From positions 186,001-250,000 of the forward strand of contig NZ_QQVY01000001.1 in assembly GCF_003590715.1 (NCBI RefSeq): a DNA stretch of 64,000 nt, written 5' to 3'. Of this stretch, positions 50,077 through 58,741 are shown piece by piece; position 1 is the stretch's first letter, and each line of letters begins with the position of its first letter. Under the pieces are notes generated by a model. It saw nothing but the letters and a program-made list of their open reading frames with translations, did no database searches and was not told the DNA's origin. Made by a program: the position numbers and the translations under genes. Source of the DNA: Paracoccus sp. JM45. Its GTDB lineage: Bacteria; Pseudomonadota; Alphaproteobacteria; Rhodobacterales; Rhodobacteraceae.

Positions 50077-50735
50077 TGGGTCTTCTCCTCATAGGGGCAC
50101 AGGTCGCGGATGGTACACACCGCACAGCGGGGCCGTCGGGCCTGACAGATATAGCGTCCATGCAGGATCAACCAGTGATGTGCATGGACCTGAAAACGGG
50201 CGGGAACATGATCCTCGATCGCGCGCTCGACCTCATCGACATCGCGGCCGGGGGCAAGGCGGGTGCGGTTCCCGACGCGGAAGATATGGGTATCGACCGC
50301 CTGTGCGGGATGTCCGAAGGCGCAAGACAGCACCACATTGGCGGTCTTTCGACCCACCCCCGGCAGGCTCATCAAAGCGACGCGGCTGTCGGGCACCTGA
50401 CTGTCATATTGGTCGACCAGAATCTGTGACAGGGCGATCACGTTCTTGGCCTTCTGGCGGAACAGCCCGATGGTCTTGATATGCTCGGTCACGCCTTCCA
50501 GCCCCAAGGCCAGCATCTTTTCCGGCGTATCGGCCATCGCAAACAGACCGCGCGTCGCCTTGTTCACCCCGACGTCCGTCGCCTGCGCCGACAGGGCAAC
50601 AGCCACGACAAGCGTAAAGGGGTTCACATACAACAGTTCGGTCTGCGGTTCGGGTTCGGCCGCTTGCAGCCGCGAAAAAATCGCGACCTGATCGGCAAAG
50701 GGCAATGCGGGCGGAAGCTTTTTGGAACTGGCCAT
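50073..50735 (-). CDS. nth: Endonuclease III
   Basis: A 220-residue protein from ATG 50735 (MASSKKLPPALPFADQVAIF). The helix-hairpin-helix holds the catalytic Lys (SLPGVGRKTANVVLS), the catalytic Asp lies in AVDTHIFRVGNRT, and the [4Fe-4S] cluster is C-x6-C-x2-C-x5-C (CQARRPRCAVCTIRDLC). It removes oxidised pyrimidines and cuts AP sites. Complete. A longer upstream start (50792) adds residues unlike the family. Confidence 0.96.
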   Translation of the reverse strand: MASSKKLPPALPFADQVAIFSRLQAAEPEPQTELLYVNPFTLVVAVALSAQATDVGVNKATRGLFAMADTPEKMLALGLEGVTEHIKTIGLFRQKAKNVIALSQILVDQYDSQVPDSRVALMSLPGVGRKTANVVLSCAFGHPAQAVDTHIFRVGNRTRLAPGRDVDEVERAIEDHVPARFQVHAHHWLILHGRYICQARRPRCAVCTIRDLCPYEEKTQ

Positions 50736-50973
50736 AGGAACTGCTTTTGACGGGATGCCGCGATTATTGCAAGCGGCAGCCATGATCAACAACCTCTGGC
50801 AAATTTGTGAGGGGATTCCAGCTGCATCAACGCAACATTGACTTTATTTCGGCGCGGAACTGCGACAGCCTGCCACGCGTTACACGCGTATCCCGGAATC
50901 GGGAACGCTATCGAAGATTGGCGCGGCAGCGGAGCATTCGCAACCACCGCCCAGATAAAGGAAAGGGAGCCCG

Positions 50974-51642
50974 ATGAAACTCCGCACGACGTCCATTCTT
51001 GCAGCCTCCGGTCTGATGATCCTGGGCGCCTGCGCCGACACCGGCACCTTAAGCACAACCTCGGGCGACAACACCCGCACCACACAGGGCGCTTTGGCAG
51101 GTGCCGCGGTCGGGGCACTTTACGGTGCCACCCGCGACAGCGACAGCAACAATCAAGGTCGCGACGCCGCACGTGGCGCAATTCTGGGTGCGGCAGCGGG
51201 CGCGGTTGCAGGAAATATCCTTGACCGTCAGGCAGCTGCGCTGAAATCCTCGATTTCGAACCCGAATGTTCAGATCGTCAATCACGGTGATTACCTTCAG
51301 GTCGTCCTGCCCGAAGGCATCCTGTTCGGCACTGATTCCGCCGCCGTGTCCGGCCCTGCACAGACCGATCTTTATGCTGTCGCGCGCAACCTGAACGAAT
51401 ATCCCAACAGCCGCGTCGAGGTGATCGGCCATACCGACAACACCGGCAGCGCCGCATATAACCTTGATCTGTCCCAACGCCGCGCACAATCCGTTTCGGG
51501 CATTCTGTCGGCCGCCGGTGTATCGCAAAGCCGTCTGGTCGCAGTCGGTCGCGGTCTGACCCAGCCCGTCGCCTCGAACGACACGGTATCGGGTCGCGCC
51601 CAGAACCGTCGGGTGGAAATTCTGATCCGTCCGACCCAGTAA
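50974..51642 (+). CDS. OmpA-family lipoprotein with glycine zipper
   Basis: A 222-residue protein, MKLRTTSILAASGLMILGAC, with a lipobox ILGAC, so it is lipidated at Cys20. Residues 40-85 form a glycine-zipper membrane segment (GALAGAAVGALYGATR, GAILGAAAGAVAGNIL). Residues 100-218 form an OmpA C-terminal peptidoglycan-binding domain: ILFGTDSAAVS, VEVIGHTDNTGSAAYNLDLS, QRRAQSV, VAVGRGLTQPVASNDTVSGR, NRRVEI. Outer-membrane to murein tether of the Pal/YiaD type. A strong terminator follows. Confidence 0.93.
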   Translation: MKLRTTSILAASGLMILGACADTGTLSTTSGDNTRTTQGALAGAAVGALYGATRDSDSNNQGRDAARGAILGAAAGAVAGNILDRQAAALKSSISNPNVQIVNHGDYLQVVLPEGILFGTDSAAVSGPAQTDLYAVARNLNEYPNSRVEVIGHTDNTGSAAYNLDLSQRRAQSVSGILSAAGVSQSRLVAVGRGLTQPVASNDTVSGRAQNRRVEILIRPTQ

Positions 51643-51663
51643 GCAGTTACCATATTCTTGTAC

Positions 51664-51691
51664 GGGGCCGGATCACGCATCCGGCCCCTTT
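51664..51691 (+). terminator. Terminator of the OmpA-family gene
   Basis: GGGGCCGGAT (51664-51673) and ATCCGGCCCC (51679-51688) form a perfect 10-bp stem with a 5-nt loop, then TTT. Confidence 0.85.
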
Positions 51692-51747
51692 GCATTCGAT
51701 ATGATGGTCATTAGGCTTTCCTGCCCTGCCCTTGCAAAGCGACCGAT

Positions 51748-52509
51748 ATGCCCTTCACCAAAATCGATGCCGCCAAAATCTCCGGTGCTGTCATCAGACA
51801 GCTGGAAACACTGATCCTGCAAGGTATTCTGCGACCGGGTGAACGCCTTCCCGGTGAACGCGATCTGGCCGAACGTATGGGCGTATCACGCCCTTCGCTG
51901 CGCGAGGCGTTGTCGGCAATGCAGGATGACGGTTTGCTGGTAACCCGCCCCGGCGCAGGCGTCTTCGTGGCCGAGGTGATGGGTGGTGCGTTTTCACCCG
52001 CATTGGTCCGCCTGATCGGTCGTCATCCGCAGGCTGCGGTCGATTACCTGACATTTCGCAAGGATCTTGAGGGGCTGGCCGCCGAACGTGCTGCCACCGC
52101 TGCGGGCGAAACCGATCTGGCGGTTCTGGACCGGATCATTGCCGACATGCGCCACGCCCATGACGGCAGCGACCCCGATACCGATGCAAGTCTGGACGCA
52201 GATTTCCATATGGCCATCGTCGAGGCCAGTCATAATATCATTGCCCTGCATATGATGCGCGCCATGCAGGATCTGCTGCGTCAGGGCATGCTGTTCAACC
52301 GCGCCAAAGTGTTCGAAACACCAAAGCTGCGCGACCAGTTGCTGGACCAGCATATCGCCATCAACACCGCACTTCAGAAGCGTGATGGCCCTGCGGCACG
52401 TTCCGCGCTGGAGGTTCATCTGGATTGCGTGGCGATCGCCCTTGCTGACCAGCGCCGGATTGAGGGTCAGGACATTCTGGCCAAATTGCGCCTGCAAAAT
52501 CGCGAATAA
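51748..52509 (+). CDS. GntR/FadR-family transcriptional regulator
   Basis: A 253-residue protein, MPFTKIDAAKISGAVIRQLE. The winged HTH is LETLILQGILRPGERLPGER, DLAERMGVSRPSLREALSAM, then GLLVTRPGAGVFVAE. The C-terminal FCD domain has the metal/ligand pattern D..FH..I...S.N (DADFHMAIVEASHNIIALHM) and HIAINTALQKRDGPAARSAL. It is closest in style to PdhR/LldR-type regulators of organic acid use. No target operon is adjacent, so its regulon is unknown. Confidence 0.9.
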   Translation: MPFTKIDAAKISGAVIRQLETLILQGILRPGERLPGERDLAERMGVSRPSLREALSAMQDDGLLVTRPGAGVFVAEVMGGAFSPALVRLIGRHPQAAVDYLTFRKDLEGLAAERAATAAGETDLAVLDRIIADMRHAHDGSDPDTDASLDADFHMAIVEASHNIIALHMMRAMQDLLRQGMLFNRAKVFETPKLRDQLLDQHIAINTALQKRDGPAARSALEVHLDCVAIALADQRRIEGQDILAKLRLQNRE

Positions 52510-52520
52510 TCCCTATAAAG

Positions 52521-52554
52521 AAAAACCCCCGATGCGATGGCATCGGGGGTTTTT
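52521..52554. terminator. Bidirectional terminator between the GntR gene and atpF
   Basis: AAAAACCCCCGATGC (52521-52535) pairs perfectly with GCATCGGGGGTTTTT (52540-52554) around GATG. It has T runs on both strands and serves both the regulator gene and the convergent F0 operon. Confidence 0.93.
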
Positions 52555-52575
52555 ATCATGGTCTGACATCGCAGC

Positions 52576-53139
52576 TTAGTTCAGGCGCTGCGCCACATCA
52601 GTGATCGCTTCGTCGATACCGGCGGAACGCTGACCGGCGCTGACCTGTTGGGCCAGAATGCTTGCGGCGGCAGCGACTGCGGTCTGGACAGCGCGGTCAC
52701 GAACGGCGCGAACCGCATCGTCCTCTGCGCTGGTGATCTGGTCCTGCGCGGCCTGAAGGCGACGCTCTATCGAGGTGGCAAGATCGGCCTGTGCCTTGGC
52801 TGCCTGTGCTTCGGCTTCACGCTTGGCGTTTGCCACGATCTGGTCAGCCTGCGTTTTTACTTCACGCTGGCGACGCTCATAGCTGGCATAGATCTCTTGC
52901 GCTTCTTCACGCAGGCGACGTGCCTCGTCCAGATCGTTGCGGATACCGTCCGCACGCTTGTCCAGCAACCCGCCCAGCATTTTGGGAACGTTGAAATAGA
53001 ACAGCACGCCGATGAACACGAGGAACGAGATCAGGACGATGAAGTTCGTGTTACGCAGCGAAAAGAACGGTCCGGTGGCAGCAGCAGCAGGCCCCGCCGT
53101 CACTGCGGCAGCAGCGGCGATTGCGAACAAACGGTTCAT
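52576..53139 (-). CDS. atpF: ATP synthase F0 subunit b
   Basis: A 187-residue protein, [21 protein letters not shown] signal-like N-terminus is followed by the membrane helix [20 protein letters not shown] (about 32-51) and the long charged stalk helix ([20 protein letters not shown] and on). It forms the peripheral stalk with b'. ATGA coupling with the b' gene. Last gene of the operon. Confidence 0.95.
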   Translation of the reverse strand: MNRLFAIAAAAAVTAGPAAAATGPFFSLRNTNFIVLISFLVFIGVLFYFNVPKMLGGLLDKRADGIRNDLDEARRLREEAQEIYASYERRQREVKTQADQIVANAKREAEAQAAKAQADLATSIERRLQAAQDQITSAEDDAVRAVRDRAVQTAVAAAASILAQQVSAGQRSAGIDEAITDVAQRLN

Positions 53140-53771
53140 TGCACGGCCCCTTTCATGCGGTCGTCAACTGCGGTTCCGATAACGGCACCATCGACGTTAC
53201 CGCCAAAGTTACGCACCAGTTCTGCGGTGACATCCAGCGCGACTTCACGCGCATCGACATCCGCCGTCGCACGAACTTCGCGGATGCGAACTTCGGATTC
53301 AGCGGTGCGTGCCGAAATCTCGGCGTCGGCCTTGGCGATTGCGGCGTCAAGCTCGGCCTGGATTTCGGCGCGGTTCTGCGCGACGATGGCCTGGGCTTCA
53401 CCGCGCGCATCGGCCAATGCCTTGTCATAGGCAGCTTCGGCCTCGCGGGCTTTCTGCTTGAATTCTTCTGCGGCCATCAGATCGCCGGTGACGGCACCCT
53501 GACGATCCGAAAGGACCGATGCGATACGCGGCAAAGCGACGCGCGACAGCACCAGATAAAGAACCACCAGCGTGACGACCAACCAGAAGATCTGGTTGCC
53601 GAATGTGGCGATATCCAGCTGCGGAAGGCCCGCGGCTTCGGCGGCATGGCCCGCTGCATCGACCCCGTGGGTCGCGGCATCGGCGCCGTGGGTCGCTGCT
53701 TCGTCAGTGACGATCGCGCCCTCAGTGGTTTCGACCGCGGTGTGGGCGGCCTCTTGCAACAGGCTGATCAT
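53136..53771 (-). CDS. ATP synthase F0 subunit b'
   Basis: A 211-residue protein, [20 protein letters not shown]. Its N-terminal extension (about residues 20-48) has a repeated A-T/A-HG-DAA motif ([15 protein letters not shown]). Then comes the helix [20 protein letters not shown] (57-76), and the b'-type stalk [20 protein letters not shown] with long Ala/Glu-rich helices. Separate b and b' subunits are typical of photosynthetic lineages and Rhodobacterales. It lies between atpE and atpF. Confidence 0.93.
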   Translation of the reverse strand: MISLLQEAAHTAVETTEGAIVTDEAATHGADAATHGVDAAGHAAEAAGLPQLDIATFGNQIFWLVVTLVVLYLVLSRVALPRIASVLSDRQGAVTGDLMAAEEFKQKAREAEAAYDKALADARGEAQAIVAQNRAEIQAELDAAIAKADAEISARTAESEVRIREVRATADVDAREVALDVTAELVRNFGGNVDGAVIGTAVDDRMKGAVQ

Positions 53772-53801
53772 ATCCTACCCCATGGCCTTGAATATCACGA
53801 A

Positions 53802-53825
53802 GGGGTGGGGGTTTGCCCCCACCCC
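53802..53825 (-). other. Strong stem-loop between atpE and the b' gene
   Basis: GGGGTGGGGG (53802-53811) and CCCCCACCCC (53816-53825) form a perfect 10-bp stem with loop TTTG. There is no T tract. It probably stabilises the atpE 3' end or lowers downstream expression, in line with the high stoichiometry of subunit c. Confidence 0.65.
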
Positions 53826-53845
53826 GCCGCAAGGATGGCGATGGA

Positions 53846-54082
53846 TTAGACCGCGAACATCAGCAGAAGCGCGACGAGGAACGAGAAGATCCCCAGTGCT
53901 TCGGCGAATGCCATGCCGATGAACAGCGTAGCGGTCTGGCCGGCAGCAGCCGACGGGTTACGCAGGGCGCCAGCCAGGAAGTTGCCGGCAACGTTGCCCA
54001 CACCCAGAGCAGCGAAGCCCATGCCGAACGCGGTCAGGCCGACGCCGATGTACTGGCCCAGATCTCCGATATTGCCTTCCAT
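53846..54082 (-). CDS. atpE: ATP synthase F0 subunit c
   Basis: A 78-residue proteolipid from ATG 54082 ([20 protein letters not shown]) with GGAGA upstream. Two membrane helices are joined by the polar loop ALRNPSA. The ion-binding carboxylate is the Glu in [15 protein letters not shown]. The glycine/alanine motif [20 protein letters not shown] is typical. It forms the c-ring. The longer in-frame start at 54148 is rejected because it adds a basic tail unlike the family. Confidence 0.97.
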   Translation of the reverse strand: MEGNIGDLGQYIGVGLTAFGMGFAALGVGNVAGNFLAGALRNPSAAAGQTATLFIGMAFAEALGIFSFLVALLLMFAV

Positions 54083-54169
54083 GGTATTTCTCCTTGCGGT
54101 TGGAAGTTTAGCTAGAACTTGTGGCAGTGGCTTCATCCGTGAAGCCACCCGGGGACGCTGTCCGCCGCA

Positions 54170-54919
54170 TCAGTGCGACGGGTGCAGCGCATCCTTGAGG
54201 TAAACGCAGGTCAGGATGGTAAAGACATAGGCCTGAACGAAGGCGACAAGCACCTCGAAGGCATACATCCCGACAACCGCGAGAATTGCGACGGGGGCAA
54301 CAGCGGCAATCGCTGCAAAACCCGCAAAAACTTTGATAACCGCGTGGCCTGCGATCATGTTACCGGCCAAACGAATGGACAGCGACAGCGGACGCACGAA
54401 GTAGCTGATCACCTCGATCACAGCCAGGATCGGACGCACAGCAAGCGGTGCCGAGCGGACCCAGAACAGATCAAGGAATTTCGAACCGTTCTTGATGAAA
54501 CCGATGGCGGTCACACCAAGAAACACTGCCATCGCCAGAACGCCGGTCACAGCGATATGCGAGGTGACCGTGAAGGCCAGCGGCAACAGGCCCAGCAGGT
54601 TGGCGAAAACAACGAACATGAACAGCGTCATGACATAGGGGAAATAACGCAGGCCGTCTTTCCCCGAGATGTCTTCGATCATCTTATGGACCAGACCATA
54701 GGCCATTTCGGCCATCGACTGGGCACGGTTCGGAACGATGGCGCGGCCACGCGTGCCCAGCACCAGAACGGCAATTGCCGCAAGGGCGGTCAGCGCCAGC
54801 CACAGTGTTACGTTCGTCGGGGTGTACCAGTGGACATCGCCAGCTCCGAACAGGGGCTTGACGATGAACTGGTCCATCGGATGGAATTCAAGGCCGCCGC
54901 CAGTCGCTTCCGTCGCCAC
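54170..54919 (-). CDS. atpB: ATP synthase F0 subunit a
   Basis: About 249 residues from GTG 54919 ([20 protein letters not shown]), eight bases after GAGAGGGA. A TTG at 54925 is less likely. The conserved helix with the essential Arg is [20 protein letters not shown], and [20 protein letters not shown] closes the protein. It forms the proton half-channels. It follows atpI almost directly. Confidence 0.95.
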   Translation of the reverse strand: MATEATGGGLEFHPMDQFIVKPLFGAGDVHWYTPTNVTLWLALTALAAIAVLVLGTRGRAIVPNRAQSMAEMAYGLVHKMIEDISGKDGLRYFPYVMTLFMFVVFANLLGLLPLAFTVTSHIAVTGVLAMAVFLGVTAIGFIKNGSKFLDLFWVRSAPLAVRPILAVIEVISYFVRPLSLSIRLAGNMIAGHAVIKVFAGFAAIAAVAPVAILAVVGMYAFEVLVAFVQAYVFTILTCVYLKDALHPSH

Positions 54920-54921
54920 GA

Positions 54922-55269
54922 TCAATCCCTCTCGTCACTGCCCGGCTGATCGCCGGATTTTCGGTCAAGCTCGGCTGCGGTACGCATCATGGATTTGACG
55001 CCAGCCGCAAGGCCGAAGAATATAAACAGGATCATCATGAATGGCGTGGTGCCAAGCAGATAATCCACTCCGTAACCGACTGCGAAACCAAGCCCCAGGC
55101 CGGTCACGAATTCGATCACCATGCGCCAGGCAAGATTGGCCTGTTCGTATTTCCCCATCGGGTTGGACCCGGATGGTTTGGGCGCTTTTTCGGCAAGCTT
55201 TGCTTCCAATGCGCGAAGACGTTCGGCATCCGCCGCCCTGTCATCGTCACTTCGGGGCCCGCTGGCCAT
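54922..55269 (-). CDS. atpI: ATP synthase assembly protein AtpI
   Basis: A 115-residue protein, [21 protein letters not shown] charged N-terminal part is followed by two membrane helices ([20 protein letters not shown] and [20 protein letters not shown]), as in AtpI/Fo-I proteins that help c-ring assembly or Mg2+ supply. It is the first gene of the F0 operon. Confidence 0.92.
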   Translation of the reverse strand: MASGPRSDDDRAADAERLRALEAKLAEKAPKPSGSNPMGKYEQANLAWRMVIEFVTGLGLGFAVGYGVDYLLGTTPFMMILFIFFGLAAGVKSMMRTAAELDRKSGDQPGSDERD

Positions 55270-55425
55270 ATCTCACGCCCTTGTGTTCGTTGGGCGTTGT
55301 CTAGGGGCAACCGCGCCCCAAGTCAAGCAAAGCTGTCCGTTTCGTAAGGTGCTGATATTTAATCAGATTAATCATCGCGTATTTCGGTTGGACGGGTTGC
55401 ATTCCCCGACGCCGTTTTACATTAT

Positions 55426-55441
55426 TCAACCGTTCGGTTGA
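55426..55441. promoter_or_regulatory. Palindrome upstream of the ArsR gene
   Basis: TCAACCG (55426-55432) and CGGTTGA (55435-55441) with a 2-bp centre. It lies 45-60 bp before the ArsR ATG and is a reasonable autoregulatory operator. The atpI promoter must lie nearby on the other strand. Confidence 0.5.
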
Positions 55442-55485
55442 CCATTGCCATGATCGGGCAGGCCCCCAGACCCACAGGCGACATC

Positions 55486-55845
55486 ATGACGACTGCCCAG
55501 ATGCCCGACAGGCTGGACCTGATCTTCTCGGCCTTGGCCGATCCGACGCGTCGGCGCGTCCTGTCGATGTTGTTAGAGGATGATATGGCGGTCAGTGACG
55601 TCGCGGCACCGTTCGACACCAGTCTGGCATCCATTTCCAAACATCTTGCAGTGCTTGCAGCCGCCGGTCTGATCCGGCAAGAGCGACGCGGCAGGATCAC
55701 ATGGTGCAAGCTGGACCCCGACGGGATGCGCGGCGCCTCGGTCTGGATGCAGGGCTTCGGGCAGTTCGACCCGATTGATCTGGATGATTTCGAACGGTTT
55801 CTGGAAACCGAGCTAAGGGATGATGATGACCGAGAAGCACCCTGA
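55486..55845 (+). CDS. ArsR-family transcriptional regulator
   Basis: A 119-residue protein from ATG 55486 (MTTAQMPDRLDLIFSALADP). The winged HTH is FSALADPTRRRVLSMLLEDD, VAAPFDTSLASISKHLAVLA, GLIRQERRGRITWCKLDPDG. No ArsR-type metal-binding CxC is present; it resembles the SdpR-like branch. Its 3' end overlaps the psuK start by 20 bases, so it heads the psuKG operon and probably controls it. The frame also opens at 55438 and 55450. Confidence 0.88.
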   Translation: MTTAQMPDRLDLIFSALADPTRRRVLSMLLEDDMAVSDVAAPFDTSLASISKHLAVLAAAGLIRQERRGRITWCKLDPDGMRGASVWMQGFGQFDPIDLDDFERFLETELRDDDDREAP

Positions 55846-56710
55846 CATTCTGTGTATCGGCGCGATGCTGTGGGACGTGATCGGACGTGCCCCGCGCCGC
55901 ATGGCCCAAGGTGCCGATGTGCCGGGCCGTATTCAACATATTCCCGGTGGCGTTGCCCTGAATGTCGCGGTGGCGCTGGCCCGCTGGGGTCTGACCCCTG
56001 CCGTGTTGTCTGCCGTCGGTTGCGACCCCGAGGGCGAGGCGTTGACAGCGCAGGCCAACCGCCTTGGTGTCCGCACCGACTGGCTGAGCCGCGACACGGG
56101 CCTGCCGACCGACTGCTATATGGGCATCGAAGACAGCGAGGGTCTGATTGCCGCCATTGCCGATGCCCACAGTCTTGAGGCGGCTGGCGACACCATCCTT
56201 GCGCCTTTGGCCGATGCGCTGGCCAATTGGACCGGCCCTGTCGTTCTTGACGGCAACCTGACCGAGGATCTGCTGGCCCGCATGTCGCGCGACCCGCGTC
56301 TGGCCAATGCCGATCTGCGTGTGGTGCCCGCCAGCCCCGGCAAGGCCGAACGGCTGGAACCGCTGATTGCTGCCCGCCGTGGCTGTTTTTACCTGAACCG
56401 GCTTGAGGCCGAGATTCTAGCCGGTCGTGCCTATCCCGATGCCGCTAGCGCCGCGCAGGCCGTGGTGGCGCGCGGTGCCGCCCGTGTGCTGGTCACCGAT
56501 GGCCCCCATTCTGCCGCCGATGCCATGGCCAACGGTCCGACGCTGGTCGTGACCCCGCCCCGCGTCACCGTCGCCCGCGTCACCGGCGCAGGCGATTGTT
56601 TCCTTGCCGCCCATCTGGCGGCCGAATTGCAAAACCAGCCGCGCGAAGCGGCATTGCGCCAAGCGGTCGAAGCCGCTGCCGCCCATGTTTCTGGAAAGGA
56701 CGTTCCGTGA
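55826..56710 (+). CDS. psuK: PfkB-family kinase, probable pseudouridine kinase
   Basis: About 294 residues from ATG 55826; three ATG codons follow each other here, with AAGGGA before them. It begins MTEKHPDILCIGAMLWDVIG. PfkB signatures are HIPGGVALNVAVALARWGLT and VARVTGAGDCFLAAHLAAEL. The direct GTGA coupling with psuG identifies it as the kinase that phosphorylates pseudouridine before glycosidic cleavage. Without that context only PfkB could be said. Confidence 0.88.
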   Translation: MTEKHPDILCIGAMLWDVIGRAPRRMAQGADVPGRIQHIPGGVALNVAVALARWGLTPAVLSAVGCDPEGEALTAQANRLGVRTDWLSRDTGLPTDCYMGIEDSEGLIAAIADAHSLEAAGDTILAPLADALANWTGPVVLDGNLTEDLLARMSRDPRLANADLRVVPASPGKAERLEPLIAARRGCFYLNRLEAEILAGRAYPDAASAAQAVVARGAARVLVTDGPHSAADAMANGPTLVVTPPRVTVARVTGAGDCFLAAHLAAELQNQPREAALRQAVEAAAAHVSGKDVP

Positions 56711-57630
56711 CCAATCTGACCAATGCCCCCATGACTTTCGCCCCCGAGGTTGCCGAAGCCCTGAAAGCCGGACGCCCGGTCGTCGCGCTGGAATCGACCA
56801 TCATCACCCACGGCATGCCTTGGCCGCAGAACCTTGAAATGGCGCAGAAGGTCGAAGATACCATCCGCGAAGGCGGTGCCGTGCCCGCCACCATCGCCAT
56901 CATGGGCGGCCAGATCCATATCGGCCTGACGACCGAGGCACTGACCGCATTGGCACAGACGCCCTCCGATCAGGCGATGAAGCTAAGCCGTGCCGATCTG
57001 GCGGTCTGTCTGGCTAATGGCCACACCGGTGCCACAACTGTTGCCGCCACGATGATCTGCGCCGAACTGGCAGGCATCAAGGTCTTTGCGACCGGCGGCA
57101 TCGGTGGCGTGCATCGCGGGGCCGAACTCAGCTTTGATATTTCCGCTGACTTGCAGGAATTGGGCCAGACAGCTGTGACGGTTGTCGCCGCCGGTGCCAA
57201 GGCCATTCTGGACCTGCCGAAAACGTGGGAAGTGCTGGAAACGCTTGGCGTGCCGGTCATCGCCTTCGGACAGGACGAATTGCCGGCCTTCTGGTCGCGC
57301 GCATCGGGCATCAAGGCACCCTTGCGGATGGACAGCGCGACCGACATCGCCGCCGCCGCCGCCATGCGCGCGCGTCTGGGTGTGAAAGGCGGCCAGCTGG
57401 TCTGCAACCCGATTCCGGTCGAGCATGAAATCACCCGCGACGTGATCATGCCCGCCATCGAACAGGCCCTGTCGGAAGCCGAGGCGCAAAAGATCGCCGC
57501 CAAGCAGGTCACGCCCTTCCTGTTGCAGCGCATTTTCGAACTGACCGAGGGTCGTTCGCTGGCGTCCAACATCGAACTGGTCCTGAACAACGCGCGTCTG
57601 GCCGCGGCCATCGCGCGCGCCATGGTCTAA
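56707..57630 (+). CDS. psuG: Pseudouridine-5'-phosphate glycosidase
   Basis: A 307-residue protein from GTG 56707, in a GTGA overlap with psuK. The family motifs are clear: VVALESTIITHGMPWPQNLE, VPATIAIMGGQIHIGL, SRADLAVCLANGHTGATTVA, FATGGIGGVHRGAELSFDIS, DLPKTWEVLETLGVPVIAFG, and ITPFLL-like VTPFLLQRIFELTEGRSLAS. It splits pseudouridine-5'-phosphate into uracil and ribose 5-phosphate. With psuK it completes the pathway of pseudouridine breakdown from RNA turnover. Confidence 0.95.
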   Translation: MTNLTNAPMTFAPEVAEALKAGRPVVALESTIITHGMPWPQNLEMAQKVEDTIREGGAVPATIAIMGGQIHIGLTTEALTALAQTPSDQAMKLSRADLAVCLANGHTGATTVAATMICAELAGIKVFATGGIGGVHRGAELSFDISADLQELGQTAVTVVAAGAKAILDLPKTWEVLETLGVPVIAFGQDELPAFWSRASGIKAPLRMDSATDIAAAAAMRARLGVKGGQLVCNPIPVEHEITRDVIMPAIEQALSEAEAQKIAAKQVTPFLLQRIFELTEGRSLASNIELVLNNARLAAAIARAMV

Positions 57631-58691
57631 TCGAAAGACACGGCGGGAAAGAATTGGGACAGATCGAAACTGTCCTGATTGTTCAGCTTGTCGGCGTGAT
57701 CGGTGATAAACCGATCCGCCGCCGCCTGCCCCGCCTTTTTCATTTCCGCCAGCATCCCCGGCCCGGGCATCAGCTTGGACCGCGCGGTCAGATCGATCAT
57801 CAGCGCATCGTCATCAATCAGATGCACCAAGACGTTCTTCATGGTCGATGCCTCGACCCGCCCTTCGGCAAACAGCCGTTTGACGAAATTGATCGCCCGT
57901 AACTGCCCCATCAGGGATGAATTGAAGCTGATCTCGTTCACGCGGTCGGCGATTTCGACCGGTGTGCGCGGCAGGGCATCACGCATCAGCGGGTTCAGGG
58001 CGACCACCACGATATCGCGTGGGTAACTGTTGCTATACATCGGAAACAGGGCCGGATTGGCCGCATAACCACCATCCCAATAGGCATCCGTAATGCCGGT
58101 ATCGGGGTCCGTAATCTCGATCGCCTGAAACAGCGTTGGCAAACAGGCCGAGGCCATGACCGCATCCGGCGTCGCCTGCGTGCCCGTGAACACCTTGACC
58201 CGCCCCGTGCGGACATTGGTGGCCGACACGAACAGACGCGGACCTTCCTTGCACGAAAAATCGGGATAGGGCAGATCGCGCATCAGTTTGCCAAGCGGAT
58301 TGACGTAGAACGGCCCATAGTCATAGGGGCTGAAAATGCGTGTCAGCCCGTCCATCCAAGCGGCAGGTGAGATCATCTGCGCAAAGCGTTCGACCCCGCG
58401 CGGCATCGGCATCAGCGATTGCAGCCAGCGGATGACGCGATTGTCGCTGATATCCCCCACCTCGGACCAGAGGGCCTCCAGATTTTCGCGTGCGGCCTGC
58501 TTTCCGGCGGGCCCGTCGAAGGCAGCCAGCCCCGCCTTCAGTGCGGCACCGTTCAAAGCACCTGCCGAGGCACCGCTGACCGAAGCGATATCCAGCCATG
58601 GTTCGTGCAACAGCCGGTCCAGAACCCCCCAAGTGAACGCGCCATGGGCGCCCCCGCCCTGAAGCGCAAGATTTATGCTTTTGTCCTTCAT
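57627..58691 (-). CDS. Patatin-like phospholipase
   Basis: A 354-residue protein, MKDKSINLALQGGGAHGAFT. It has the oxyanion loop GGGAHG (12-17), the nucleophile elbow GASAG with S42, and the catalytic Asp in DGGY (about 206-209). C-terminally, a region RTPVEIADRVNEISFNSSLM is shared with bacterial patatins of the RssA/PNPLA branch. It hydrolyses acyl ester bonds of lipids. No signal peptide. It ends facing psuG with a 4-bp overlap of convergent stops. Confidence 0.92.
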   Translation of the reverse strand: MKDKSINLALQGGGAHGAFTWGVLDRLLHEPWLDIASVSGASAGALNGAALKAGLAAFDGPAGKQAARENLEALWSEVGDISDNRVIRWLQSLMPMPRGVERFAQMISPAAWMDGLTRIFSPYDYGPFYVNPLGKLMRDLPYPDFSCKEGPRLFVSATNVRTGRVKVFTGTQATPDAVMASACLPTLFQAIEITDPDTGITDAYWDGGYAANPALFPMYSNSYPRDIVVVALNPLMRDALPRTPVEIADRVNEISFNSSLMGQLRAINFVKRLFAEGRVEASTMKNVLVHLIDDDALMIDLTARSKLMPGPGMLAEMKKAGQAAADRFITDHADKLNNQDSFDLSQFFPAVSFD

Positions 58692-58741
58692 CGCGCAGCA
58701 CCTATCGTTAGGGGGTTCAGGCTATCCTAGCGCAATCAGGG

